NCBI GenBank assembly: GCA_019638775.1
Contig: JAHBTD010000001.1
Span: forward strand, 1,116,001 to 1,180,000
DNA: 64,000 nt
DNA from: Fimbriimonadaceae bacterium
Lineage (GTDB): Bacteria; Armatimonadota; Fimbriimonadia; Fimbriimonadales; Fimbriimonadaceae
Direction: 5' to 3'
Under the pieces are notes generated by a model. That model saw only the letters and a list, made by a program, of their open reading frames with translations. It searched no databases and was not told the origin of the DNA. The position numbers were made by a program, and so were the translations under genes. Below, piece by piece: positions 51,233 to 59,826 of this stretch. Each line of letters starts with the position of its first letter. Position 1 is the first letter of the stretch.

Positions 51233-53256
51233 CCCTCCGACCCTTCATACTTCTCCTTCAGCGCGGCAACCACCGCCGGATCGGCGAGCGTCGTCGTATC
51301 TCCCAGCACCCGACCTTCGGCGACGTCGCGCAGAAGTCGGCGCATGATCTTGCCCGAGCGGGTTTTGGGCAGCTCTGCCGAGATGATGATGTCGTCCGGG
51401 CGGGCGATGGGGCCGATCTTGGCGGCGACGTGAGCCTTCAGCTCGTCAATGATGCCGTCGTGAGTTTTGTACTCGCTGCGGATGATGACAAACGCAGAGA
51501 TGGCTTGGCCCTTCACCTCGTGGGCTTTGCCGATCACCGCTGCCTCGGCGACGGCTTTGTGGTCGACCAGCGCTGACTCAACCTCCATCGTGCTGATGTT
51601 GTGTCCGGCGACGAGCATCACGTCGTCCACCCGACCGAGCAGCCAGAAGTATCCGTCTTCGTCCAGCTTCGCGCCGTCTCCCGTGAAGTAAACGCCGTCA
51701 AACCGCGACCAGTAGGTTGTGATGAAGCGCTCGGGGTCGCCGTAGATGCCCCGCGTCATCGAGGGCCAGGGCCGCGTGAGGACCAGGTAGCCGCCGATGG
51801 CGTGCTTGGCCTCTCCGGCTTTGACCTTCGCCATGTGCGCGTCGGTGAGGTCCTCGCCGGCTTCGTTGTAGATCGCCGCGCGGATGCCAGGAAATGGCCT
51901 TGTTGCAGAGCCCGGTTTGGTCGCGACGATTCCGGGAAGCGGCGTGATCATGATCGCCCCGGTTTCGGTCTGCCACCAGGTGTCCACAACTGGACACTTG
52001 CCCTTGCCGATGGTTTCGTGATACCAAATCCATGCCTCAGGGTTGATCGGTTCGCCCACCGAGCCGAGCAGCCTCAGCGAACTCATATCGCAGCGGTCCG
52101 GATATTGAGTGCCCCACTTCATAAAGGTGCGAATGGCGGTCGGCGCGGTGTAGAGGATGGTCACCTTGTGCTTCTCGACGATTCGCCAGAAGCGATCCTT
52201 ATCGGGTGTGTCTGGCGCGCCTTCGTACATCACGACGGTTGCGCAGTTTGCCATCGGCCCATAGACCACGTAGCTATGCCCGGTCACCCAGCCGCAGTCG
52301 GCGGTACACCAATAGATGTCCGAATCCTTCATATCGAACACCCATTTCGTCGTCGCATAAACGCCTGTCAGATAACCGCCGGTGGTGTGGACGATCCCCT
52401 TGGGCTTGCCGGTCGAGCCGGACGTGTAGAGGATATAGAGCAGGTCTTCGCTGTCCATCGGCTCGCACGGGCAGTCGTCGGACTGGCGCGGCACGATCTC
52501 GCTCCAGCTCACATCCTTAGCCGATGCCGTGCCCTGGCTATAGTCGGGTGTGGCGACGCCGTTGGTGACGGTTCCGGGCGAACCCGCGTGTTCCAGCACC
52601 AGTACCTTCTCCACCGTCGGACAGCCTAATTCCAGCGCATCGTCGACCGTCTTCTTGAGGGCGACAATCCCGCCTCGCCGCCATCCGCCGTCGGCGGTGA
52701 CGATGATCTTGGCCTGGGCGTCGTTGGTGCGCTCTTGCAGCGACTCGGCGCTGAATCCGCCGAACACGACCGAATGGGCGGCGCCGATGCGGGTGCAGGC
52801 GAGCATGGTGTAGGCGAGTTCCGGCACCATCGGCATGTAGATGCAAACCCGGTCGCCCTTCTTTACTCCCAGCTCTTTCAAGGCATTGGCGACGCGGCTG
52901 ACGTGGGATTTGAGTTCGGAATAGGTGATGCTGCAGGCGTCCCCGGGCTCCCCCTCGAAGATGATCGCCGTGCGGCTGCCCCGACCTGCTTCGACGTGGC
53001 GGTCGACGCAGTTGTAGCAGACGTTGATCTTGCCGCCGACGAACCACTTGGCAAACGGCTTGTTGGACCAGTCAAGGACTTCAGTCCAAGGCTCCGACCA
53101 GCTTAGCTCCTTGGCCCAACCCTCCCAGAACGCCAGGTAGTCCGCGTCGGCCTTGTCGTAGATCGCTGGCTCGTTCACATTCGCCTGAGCAGTGAACTCG
53201 GCGCTTGGGGCAAAGGAGCGTTGTTCGGATAGGAGCGTTTGGATGGTTTCTGACAT
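51229..53256 (-). CDS. acsA: Acetyl-CoA synthetase
   Basis: A 675-residue AMP-forming ligase making acetyl-CoA from acetate, ATP and CoA. Motifs are the P-loop 'YTSGSTGKPKGIVHT', 'DTWWQTETGAIMI' and 'YFTGDGAKLDEDGYFWLLGR'. The C-terminal catalytic Lys is in 'PKTRSGKIMRRLLR', where acetylation by Pat/GNAT enzymes would inhibit it. ATG 53256 is chosen; the open frame extends to 53430 but that part has no family similarity. It is monocistronic. Confidence 0.96.
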   Translation of the reverse strand: MSETIQTLLSEQRSFAPSAEFTAQANVNEPAIYDKADADYLAFWEGWAKELSWSEPWTEVLDWSNKPFAKWFVGGKINVCYNCVDRHVEAGRGSRTAIIFEGEPGDACSITYSELKSHVSRVANALKELGVKKGDRVCIYMPMVPELAYTMLACTRIGAAHSVVFGGFSAESLQERTNDAQAKIIVTADGGWRRGGIVALKKTVDDALELGCPTVEKVLVLEHAGSPGTVTNGVATPDYSQGTASAKDVSWSEIVPRQSDDCPCEPMDSEDLLYILYTSGSTGKPKGIVHTTGGYLTGVYATTKWVFDMKDSDIYWCTADCGWVTGHSYVVYGPMANCATVVMYEGAPDTPDKDRFWRIVEKHKVTILYTAPTAIRTFMKWGTQYPDRCDMSSLRLLGSVGEPINPEAWIWYHETIGKGKCPVVDTWWQTETGAIMITPLPGIVATKPGSATRPFPGIRAAIYNEAGEDLTDAHMAKVKAGEAKHAIGGYLVLTRPWPSMTRGIYGDPERFITTYWSRFDGVYFTGDGAKLDEDGYFWLLGRVDDVMLVAGHNISTMEVESALVDHKAVAEAAVIGKAHEVKGQAISAFVIIRSEYKTHDGIIDELKAHVAAKIGPIARPDDIIISAELPKTRSGKIMRRLLRDVAEGRVLGDTTTLADPAVVAALKEKYEGSEG

Positions 53257-53443
53257 GGCAGTCTCAAGGATCGGGGATTTAGTGGATTTTAGCCGCTTAG
53301 ACAGGATTTGCGCCTTTGCGAGAAACAAAATCCATCTCACGCGAGACGTCAACACAAGCGCAGCAGGCAAAGCAAATGTTTGAAAAGACCCTTCACCGCA
53401 AGCGGTATGAGGGATCAAAGTTTGTTGCACGCCAAGTCGCCAT

Positions 53444-53472
53444 GGGAGGGCAACGTTCCGTTGTTGCCGTTG
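53444..53472 (-). repeat. CGGCAACGACGGAGCGTTGCCC repeat, family H, minus copy
   Basis: On the minus strand CAACGGCAACAACGGAACG then TTGCCCTCCC. Related copies are at 62452-62480 and 62693-62720. The arms CGGCAACG/CGTTGCC fold into a short hairpin. Confidence 0.55.
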
Positions 53473-53504
53473 TATCGCGCAGATGACGTATCTGTAACTT
53501 CGCG

Positions 53505-54224
53505 CTATCGCGCGACGATAGCCATAGTCTGTGCTTGGGAGGGGCTCTTATCGACGACAATGCCCGAAGATGTCGGCTTGTGAATCAGGAACCCAAACAG
53601 AGCCGCCCAGCCCAGCAAGGTCAGTGCAATAAACATCGCGCCCGAAAGCTTCTGGACCGTGATCTGTGCCTTCTCGTTCACCGTGATGCCCCAACGGATG
53701 CAGAAGTTCCAGATGCCATAGCACAGGTGGTAGCTGCAAGCAAGCACGCCGATCATGTAGACGATCAGAAAGACGTACCCATAGGAGGTCAGCTTCTCTT
53801 GAAAAGCGGCATATTTGATCACATGCGCGCCACTCACATATTTTGCAACAGTCGTCGTGATGATGTGATAAAGCAGGAACAGAAATGCGACGATGCCACT
53901 TGCGCGCTGGAGCATGTACATCCGGTTTTGCGACCACTTGTACTTCTCGCTAAAATAGTTGCTTTTCGCTCGGCCTGCGATGAACATCCCGTACACGGCA
54001 TGAAACAGCAACGGGAGCCAAATCGCCGTGATCTCCAGCGTCAGCAGGATGTGTTTTGGGATGCTCTCAAAGAAGTCGATAACGCCGTTGAAACGCTCCG
54101 GCCCGGCAAGCGTGAAAGAGTTCAGCGTGAGGTGCTGCACCATGTAGAAGCCGACCGGAACGATGCCGGTGAGCGAGTGCAACTTATGCAAAAAGTAGTT
54201 CTCGCGGCTCAGGGGCATCGACAT
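53505..54224 (-). CDS. sdhC: Succinate dehydrogenase cytochrome b subunit
   Basis: A 239-residue membrane subunit of the b558 (TIGR02046-type) family. Five hydrophobic helices are visible with His residues spaced for two haems ('KLHSLTGIVPVGFYMVQHL', 'PLLFHAVYGM', 'FLFLLYHIITT', 'CSYHLCYGIWNF'). It anchors the SdhAB flavoprotein/iron-sulphur pair and passes electrons to quinone. sdhA and sdhB do not follow, which is unusual because the three genes nearly always cluster. A TAAACT box lies 6 nt before the ATG. Confidence 0.9.
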   Translation of the reverse strand: MSMPLSRENYFLHKLHSLTGIVPVGFYMVQHLTLNSFTLAGPERFNGVIDFFESIPKHILLTLEITAIWLPLLFHAVYGMFIAGRAKSNYFSEKYKWSQNRMYMLQRASGIVAFLFLLYHIITTTVAKYVSGAHVIKYAAFQEKLTSYGYVFLIVYMIGVLACSYHLCYGIWNFCIRWGITVNEKAQITVQKLSGAMFIALTLLGWAALFGFLIHKPTSSGIVVDKSPSQAQTMAIVAR

Positions 54225-54230
54225 GGGGTT

Positions 54231-54236
54231 AGTTTA
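54231..54236 (-). promoter_or_regulatory. -10 box abutting sdhC start
   Basis: TAAACT on the minus strand, 6 nt (AACCCC) before ATG 54224; leaderless start inferred. Confidence 0.5.
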
Positions 54237-54348
54237 CCTTTGGGGAAAGCATCGACAGGTCGTCGCCAAGTAGTCGTCAGGTGGTCGGCAAGTCGGTTCC
54301 AAAAACAACTTGCCGACCACTTGCAAACCACATGACAACGAATCGCTA

Positions 54349-55698
54349 CTACGCCCTTTCATGACTGCTCCGGACTTTGAGCCGGATCGGGGAGCCGAAC
54401 ATCGGGAATTCGCGCCGGATACGGTTTTCGATATAGCGCAGATAGGAGAAGTGGACGAGCTCGGGGTCGTTGACAAAGAGCACAAATGTCGGCGGGCGAG
54501 TGGTCACCTGCGTGCAGTAATAGATCTTCAGCGCTCTGCCCTTTCGAGACAGCGGCTTTTCAAAGATCGCGTCCTGCACAAGGCGGTTAAGTTGTCCGGT
54601 TTGGATGCGGAAGTTGTAGCTCTCAAGCGCGTCCAGCGCCGTATCCAGCACAGGCTCCATACCCGCGTTCTCTTTGGCGCTGGTGAAGCAGACGGGGGCA
54701 TAGTGGAGCTCAGGAACCTGGTCGCTGATGATCTTCATCATGTCCTTCTTGATCAGAGACATCGTTTTCGGGCGACCATCGGGCTCCTCTTTCAGGTCCC
54801 ATTTGTTGACGACCCAAACAACCGCCTTTCCAGAATCGTGGGCGATTTTGGCGACACGCTTGTCACCGTCGGTGAGCCCCTCCCCACCGTCGATCAATAC
54901 GAGGGCGCATTCGGCACGTTCCACGGCCCGGACCATTCGGTCGGCCATGTAGTACTCCACCGTGCCCTGAATCTTTCCACGCCGTCGCAAGCCCGCCGTA
55001 TCGACGAGGCGAAACTTCTCATTGCGATACTCCAGCAGGGTATCGACGGCGTCTCGTGTTGTGCCGGGGATGTTAGAAACGATAGCTCGCTGCTCTCCGG
55101 TGAAGGCATTCAGGAGCGATGACTTTCCGACGTTCGGACGCCCCACGATCGCAAGTGTGATCTCCTCCTGCTCCGCTTCATCCTTCTTTTTAGTTTTGGG
55201 GAGGTGTTCAACGATGATGTCGAGAAGATCGGCAACACCGCGTCCGTGCAGTGCAGAAAGAGCGAAGACCTCTCCTATCCCGAGGGAGTAAAACTCTCCG
55301 GCGGACTTTTCTCGCTGAGAGTTGTCCGCTTTGTTGACCACCACGTAGAGGGGCAGCTTGTTGCCGCGAAGGTGATTGGCGAGCGTTTGATCGTCGGGAT
55401 GCAGACCGTCAATCACATCGGTCAGGAAAAGGATAAGATCGGCCTCTTCGAGGGCGACTTGGGCTTGAACGCGAATCTGCTCGACCAGCGGGTCTTCATC
55501 GTTGAAGAGGATTCCACCGGTATCGACGAGGGTAAACCGCTTGCCTTGCCATTCGGTCTCTGCATACAAGCGGTCACGGGTGATGCCAGGTTGATCCTCG
55601 ACCACGGCGACCCTCTTTCGGATGAGCCGATTAAAGAAGGTGCTCTTGCCCACGTTCGGGCGGCCCACAATCACAACAACGGGAAGTTTTTCTGGCAT
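54349..55698 (-). CDS. der: Ribosome-assembly GTPase Der (EngA)
   Basis: A 449-residue protein with two tandem GTPase domains and a C-terminal KH-like domain, needed for 50S subunit maturation. Each domain has a G1 'GRPNVGKST' or 'GRPNVGKSS', a G3 'DTGGI' or 'DTAGLRRRG', and a G4 'NKAD' or 'NKWD'. The KH part holds 'LKIYYCTQVTTRPPTFVLFV'. TAGGAT lies 6 nt before ATG 55698 and doubles as an AGGA SD, so the initiation mode is ambiguous. Confidence 0.97.
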   Translation of the reverse strand: MPEKLPVVVIVGRPNVGKSTFFNRLIRKRVAVVEDQPGITRDRLYAETEWQGKRFTLVDTGGILFNDEDPLVEQIRVQAQVALEEADLILFLTDVIDGLHPDDQTLANHLRGNKLPLYVVVNKADNSQREKSAGEFYSLGIGEVFALSALHGRGVADLLDIIVEHLPKTKKKDEAEQEEITLAIVGRPNVGKSSLLNAFTGEQRAIVSNIPGTTRDAVDTLLEYRNEKFRLVDTAGLRRRGKIQGTVEYYMADRMVRAVERAECALVLIDGGEGLTDGDKRVAKIAHDSGKAVVWVVNKWDLKEEPDGRPKTMSLIKKDMMKIISDQVPELHYAPVCFTSAKENAGMEPVLDTALDALESYNFRIQTGQLNRLVQDAIFEKPLSRKGRALKIYYCTQVTTRPPTFVLFVNDPELVHFSYLRYIENRIRREFPMFGSPIRLKVRSSHERA

Positions 55699-55768
55699 GA
55701 ATTTATCCTAATTCTTCGGTCCTTCAGTCCCTTCCCGGACGTAGCGCCCGCGTATCATTTGGCGAGGG

Positions 55769-56389
55769 ATGGTTATGGGCGGTCGTCAGATATGGCTTAG
55801 TTTGGCTTTGCTTGCTGCTTGCGGGCTAAGCCCCGCTGACGAATTGCCTTCGCCTGCGCCGCTATCCAACCCAGCGCAAGGCTACCGAAACTCCTCTTCC
55901 AGGTTTATCCTTGTCGGCGGCCTGGGCCGGTCTCTGACGATTCTGGGATCGGAAGAGTTGCGGCGCGGCTACACTTTGGGGCTGCAATACGAGCTCCCGA
56001 ACACACGCGCACGTCTTTTTGGCCACAACGCCGATCTTGTCCTGGAAGGCTATTATGGCAACAACCGGCGGGGTGTCCTGGACCTAGAGCCCCCCAGCAC
56101 CCTCATTAGTGCCGGCGTCCTCGTCTTCTTTAGGTTCAAAAAGCACTTGCACGGTGATACTGCCTACTTGGTAGACCTGGGTTGGGGCTTGACCTATGGA
56201 AGCGACCGGACGCGCGATTTGGACAGTCGGCTGAACTCCTCTCCAGCCTTGTCATTCTGGATTTCTCACGGTCCTCGACACCGGGAGTTCATGTATGGAC
56301 TCCGCTATCTCCACCTCTCCAATGCTGGTTTTGTCGGCAACAACCAGGGGCAGAATCAGATTTTTCTCACGTTTGGCATTCGGCTCTGA
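55769..56389 (+). CDS. PagL-like outer-membrane lipid A deacylase family protein
   Basis: A 206-residue exported protein. The N-terminus is a signal peptide with a possible lipobox LAAC (15-18). The rest is beta-rich with aromatic-rich strands and a C-terminal 'RYLHLSNAGFVGNNQGQNQI' block matching the acyloxyacyl hydrolase/PagL family, ending in 'FLTFGIRL', a typical last barrel strand. His182 and Ser184 match the catalytic His-x-Ser. The position of the third residue (Glu in PagL, from memory) holds Asn196. It may trim acyl chains of lipid A or be a non-catalytic relative. It lies upstream of lpxC on the same strand. Confidence 0.72.
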   Translation: MVMGGRQIWLSLALLAACGLSPADELPSPAPLSNPAQGYRNSSSRFILVGGLGRSLTILGSEELRRGYTLGLQYELPNTRARLFGHNADLVLEGYYGNNRRGVLDLEPPSTLISAGVLVFFRFKKHLHGDTAYLVDLGWGLTYGSDRTRDLDSRLNSSPALSFWISHGPRHREFMYGLRYLHLSNAGFVGNNQGQNQIFLTFGIRL

Positions 56390-56434
56390 TTGCGCCTATC
56401 TCAGCTATTTAATCGGGGTAGTGTGAGAGCCTAT

Positions 56435-57256
56435 ATGACCGTAGAGTTCGTTCGAAGAACCGTTGCAGCCGAGGTGCGCTTTGAAGGCTTGGGGCTGCAT
56501 TCGGGCGTGCCGGTTCAATTGGTGGTCCATCCGAGCAAAGGTGGATTGTGGTTTCGGCTTGGGGAAGAAAGGGTCGAGGCCAAGGCTGCGAATGTCACGG
56601 AGACGACGCGCTGTACCCGCCTTGGTCCGATTTCGACCATTGAGCATCTTATGAGCGCCCTTGCCGGACTCGAGATCACGGATGCAGAGATTGAGATGTC
56701 GGCTGGGGAGTGTCCAGCGCTTGACGGAAGTTCTCTTGAGTTTGCCAATGGGCTCCTGAAAGCCGGGACGACGGAGATTGGGAGGTCCACGGTCGACGGT
56801 CTGTATACACGAGTCTTCGTGCAGGAACCCGATTGCAAAATGGGTATTGCCAAGGGTGAAGGGCACTGGCGATATTCGTTCTTGACCGGTGAACGGTGGC
56901 CAAGGGAACAGATATTTGAAGTGGAGAATGTATGCGCCAGCTACCTTGGCGAGATCGCCCCGGCGCGGACTTTCGGCTTTGAAGAGGAGATTCCGATGAT
57001 CCAGCAGGCCGGGCTGGCGAAGGGCTTGGACTTTGAGAAAGCTTTGGTCTTGGGGAAGGAAGGGTACGTCAATGAACCCCGCTTTGCCGATGAACCCGCG
57101 CGCCACAAAATGCTCGACGCTATAGGCGATCTCCTCCTTTCAGGATTACCGCCGAGTTTGCTGAGCGTGACGATGGAAAAGACGGGACACAAAGCCCACG
57201 TGAAGGCAGCGCTGAAGCTGTCGAAAGCCGTCAAGATTGAGTCGGTTTACTTGTGA
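56435..57256 (+). CDS. lpxC: UDP-3-O-acyl-GlcNAc deacetylase
   Basis: A 273-residue zinc enzyme for the first committed step of lipid A synthesis. Zinc-binding 'STIEHLMSALAGLEI' carries the first His near residue 70; 'LDAIGDLLLSGLP' has the second His replaced by the Asp/His cluster seen across the family, and the C-terminal 'KTGHKAHVKAALKL' gives the catalytic His. 'GECPALDGSSLEFANGL' is also diagnostic. ATG 56435 is preferred over 56390. It shows a single domain without the FabZ fusion of some phyla. It converges with secG, overlapping by 10 bp. Confidence 0.92.
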   Translation: MTVEFVRRTVAAEVRFEGLGLHSGVPVQLVVHPSKGGLWFRLGEERVEAKAANVTETTRCTRLGPISTIEHLMSALAGLEITDAEIEMSAGECPALDGSSLEFANGLLKAGTTEIGRSTVDGLYTRVFVQEPDCKMGIAKGEGHWRYSFLTGERWPREQIFEVENVCASYLGEIAPARTFGFEEEIPMIQQAGLAKGLDFEKALVLGKEGYVNEPRFADEPARHKMLDAIGDLLLSGLPPSLLSVTMEKTGHKAHVKAALKLSKAVKIESVYL

Positions 57257-57489
57257 AGAAATCGCGATGCGATAACGTCCAGCACGAGCATGAACACCAT
57301 AAACCCGACACCCAGGTAAAGGATCAAGCGAGAGATAAAGTCATCGAATCCCGCCTTGCCTTTGAAGCTCGTGCGAACCCCGGAGCCGCCGGACATCGCA
57401 TCGCCCTTGCCGGAGAAAAACACCAGCGCGGCGAATACCAGTGCGACTAATATCGACACTCCAAGGACAATGTTATAAACGGTCTGCAC
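57247..57489 (-). CDS. secG: Protein translocase subunit SecG
   Basis: An 80-residue membrane protein of the SecYEG channel. Two helices flank a glycine-rich loop: 'NIVLGVSILVALVFAALVFF', then 'SGKGDAMSGGSG' and 'ILYLGVGFMVFMLVLDVIA'. I chose GTG 57489 because CGGAG lies 6 nt upstream; ATG 57522 would add eleven polar residues and places a TATACT box inside the coding region, more likely a promoter. Confidence 0.85.
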   Translation of the reverse strand: MQTVYNIVLGVSILVALVFAALVFFSGKGDAMSGGSGVRTSFKGKAGFDDFISRLILYLGVGFMVFMLVLDVIASRFLHK

Positions 57490-57566
57490 GATTGACTCCG
57501 ATTGGGTGCAGGAGTATACCATCGGTTCTCCGGCAGTGCCTAAGTCTAATGTTCCGTGGCGGCTAC

Positions 57567-58676
57567 TCAGAATGGGAGATTGATCTTAAAGAGCCAAGAG
57601 ATGAGCTGGAGGAAGCCGTAGAAGAGCATGGAGCCCGTGATCACGTGCAGCATCCCGCTGTTGTAGATGCGCGTCGCGACGGTGGTTCTTCCTCGAGTCG
57701 TGCGAAACTTCTCTAGTAGTTCGGTTCCGGCTTGGATGCCCATTGCCACGTGTCGATCTTTCGGTGTTTTGGTGGTCACCAGAAGCTGCATGAGCCCGCC
57801 AAGAGGCCGCCAGAGGAACATCGCGGCCATAAGTCCGGCGAGGACTCTCACTTCGTAGTAAGGGATCCAGGGGGTCGTCGATATCCCCAAGAACAGGGTG
57901 AGTCCGACGGCTACATTCGTCCCGCACCTTGGATGAACGCGTGGCATCCGCTTGACGATGGAGGGTTGTAGCGGCTCTCCGCGTTCGATGGCATTGACGA
58001 CCATATGCTCCGCGGCGTGGATCGAGGATAGAGGGATCGCCTTGATAGCGACCAGAAAGAGAATGATGGGCAACCCCTGCTCGATATTTGCCACCCATCG
58101 GATGCTGAGTCCTTGGGACAGCAGCCAATCCGCCAAGAGGATAGAGGTCCATTGGGTGACAAAGAGCATGGAGAATAGGAGCATTCCCGTGGTGACGAGC
58201 GCGAACCCGCTTGCTCCGGCACGCAACGATCCGGTGGTGAGGTAGACACCGAAGGGTGTCGCCATTCCTCCGACCATCGGGGGAGTGATGTATCGGGGTC
58301 CTGAATCGGCAAGATCTCCGGCGCAAATCATGCCGATGAGAAATCCGTCCTTGTCGACAACGATGAGTTCAGGCACGCCCGTTTCCGCCATCATTCGAAG
58401 GGCTTCGGCGCCGGTGGCAAGTGGCGTGATCGTTGGAGCGTCGGTAACCATCGCGAGGCTTACAGGCTCTTCAAAAATCGCGCCTCCTGCCAGGGCAAGG
58501 GCCAGGCTTTGCTGGGTGACGACTCCGACAACGCGATCTTCCTCCACTACTGGGAGCCGGTCGAATACGGTTTCACGAAACAGCTTTGCGGCACGCGCAA
58601 GCGATTCCCACGGCTCCAGGGCAGTGGTCGTTCGCACAAGCGCGGAAATCGGTTGTCCGAGAGAATCGGGCTGCAT
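57567..58676 (-). CDS. CBS-pair fused to DUF1385 membrane protein
   Basis: A 369-residue protein. Residues 1-135 hold two CBS motifs ('VFDRLPVVEEDRVVGVVTQQ' and 'VPELIVVDKDGFLIGMICAG'), a module that usually senses adenine nucleotides. Residues 145-369 are DUF1385 (YqhQ-like): 'PMVGGMATPFGVY', 'IHAAEHMVVNAIERG' and 'PRVHPRCGTN', with five or so membrane helices. The usual YqhQ protein lacks CBS domains. Start ATG 58676; a longer frame to 58799 exists but is not conserved. It precedes secG by 77 nt on the same strand. Confidence 0.85.
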   Translation of the reverse strand: MQPDSLGQPISALVRTTTALEPWESLARAAKLFRETVFDRLPVVEEDRVVGVVTQQSLALALAGGAIFEEPVSLAMVTDAPTITPLATGAEALRMMAETGVPELIVVDKDGFLIGMICAGDLADSGPRYITPPMVGGMATPFGVYLTTGSLRAGASGFALVTTGMLLFSMLFVTQWTSILLADWLLSQGLSIRWVANIEQGLPIILFLVAIKAIPLSSIHAAEHMVVNAIERGEPLQPSIVKRMPRVHPRCGTNVAVGLTLFLGISTTPWIPYYEVRVLAGLMAAMFLWRPLGGLMQLLVTTKTPKDRHVAMGIQAGTELLEKFRTTRGRTTVATRIYNSGMLHVITGSMLFYGFLQLISWLFKINLPF

Positions 58677-58848
58677 TTCGATAGGATTCGATTGTACTGG
58701 GTTGTCAGTCACTAGGGGTGAGTCGTGAGTAGCTTGCGGCTTGGCTCCGTAAAGACCGCGCATAGCCGAGGCAGGCTCGATAACCTTTGCTCCTAACAAT
58801 CCTTAACATCGCAGAATTTTCATTCTTCGCCCATTCTACGGCTTCGAC

Positions 58849-58854
58849 TATAAT
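58849..58854 (+). promoter_or_regulatory. Consensus -10 box before pfkA
   Basis: TATAAT, 9 nt before the TTG start at 58864; leader of 0-3 nt inferred. Confidence 0.5.
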
Positions 58855-58863
58855 CTGGACGAC

Positions 58864-59826
58864 TTGAAAAGGATTGCGGTCATAACCAGCGGAGGCGATG
58901 CCCCCGGAATGAATGCGGCGATACGTGCGGTTGTGCGTACAGCGTTGGGCAGGGGCGTCGAGGTCACGGGCTTTTACCACGGCTACGACGGCATCTTAAA
59001 CAACGAGAGCTTCCCCATGACTTCAAAGTCGGTGGGTGGGATCATCGACCGTGGTGGGACGGTGCTAAGAACGGCGCGAAGCAAGGAGTTTCGCGAGCCC
59101 GCCGGTCGAGAGAAAGCCGTTGCAGTGTTGAAGGAGCTTGGCGTTGAGGGGCTGGTGGTGATCGGAGGTGACGGTTCGCTCACCGGTGCGCTTTCTCTCC
59201 AGACCGAGTTTAATTTTCCCGTGATGGGGTTGCCCGGCTCAATCGACAACGACATTTCGGGAACCGACTTTTCTATCGGATTTGATACGGCAGTGAATAC
59301 TGCGGTCGAAGCGATCGACCGCGTACGGGACACGGCTTATTCGCATGAGCGCGTTTTTGTGATCGAGGTGATGGGGCGCAAGAACGGCTTTATCGCGGTG
59401 GAGGCAGGCCTTGCCGCCGGAGCGGAAGCGATCTTGATCCCGGAGGTTCCGTATGCATTGCTCGACGTTTGTAACCTTCTCAAATCGTCTTCGGCAAAGG
59501 GCAAGAAAAGCAGCATTATCGTCGTCGCCGAGGGAGCGGCTCGTGCGGTTGATATCAAGGAGTTCATCGAGCGGAACACCGGATTTGAGTTGCGGTATCT
59601 AGTGCTCGGACACATGCAGCGGGGAGGAACGCCTACCGCTTTCGACCGCGTGCTCGCGCTTCGCCTTGGCGCTTTTGCGACCAATCGGCTGCTGAACGGA
59701 TTCTCGGGGGAGATGGCAGGGGTTGATGGAAGCAAGCTCGTTTCTCATCCATTGAGCTATGTCTTAAGCACCGAGCGCGCTATCGACCCCGACCGGTTGC
59801 TCCTCGCGGAGGCGATGGCGATTTGA
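58864..59826 (+). CDS. pfkA: 6-phosphofructokinase
   Basis: A 320-residue ATP-dependent phosphofructokinase, the committed step of glycolysis. 'SGGDAPGMNAAIRAVVR' starts the ATP site, 'VVIGGDGSLTGA' has the GGDGS nucleotide motif of ATP-users, 'PGSIDNDISGTD' holds the catalytic Asp, and 'LGHMQRGGTPTAFDR' completes the substrate site. The effector-site residues seem conserved, so allosteric control is likely. The start is TTG behind TATAAT. It overlaps the next kinase gene by 4 bp. Confidence 0.96.
   Translation: MKRIAVITSGGDAPGMNAAIRAVVRTALGRGVEVTGFYHGYDGILNNESFPMTSKSVGGIIDRGGTVLRTARSKEFREPAGREKAVAVLKELGVEGLVVIGGDGSLTGALSLQTEFNFPVMGLPGSIDNDISGTDFSIGFDTAVNTAVEAIDRVRDTAYSHERVFVIEVMGRKNGFIAVEAGLAAGAEAILIPEVPYALLDVCNLLKSSSAKGKKSSIIVVAEGAARAVDIKEFIERNTGFELRYLVLGHMQRGGTPTAFDRVLALRLGAFATNRLLNGFSGEMAGVDGSKLVSHPLSYVLSTERAIDPDRLLLAEAMAI

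Noticed and set aside
53535-54335. 266-residue open frame opposite sdhC
   Set aside because: Shadow of the sdhC reading frame; charged composition without motifs.
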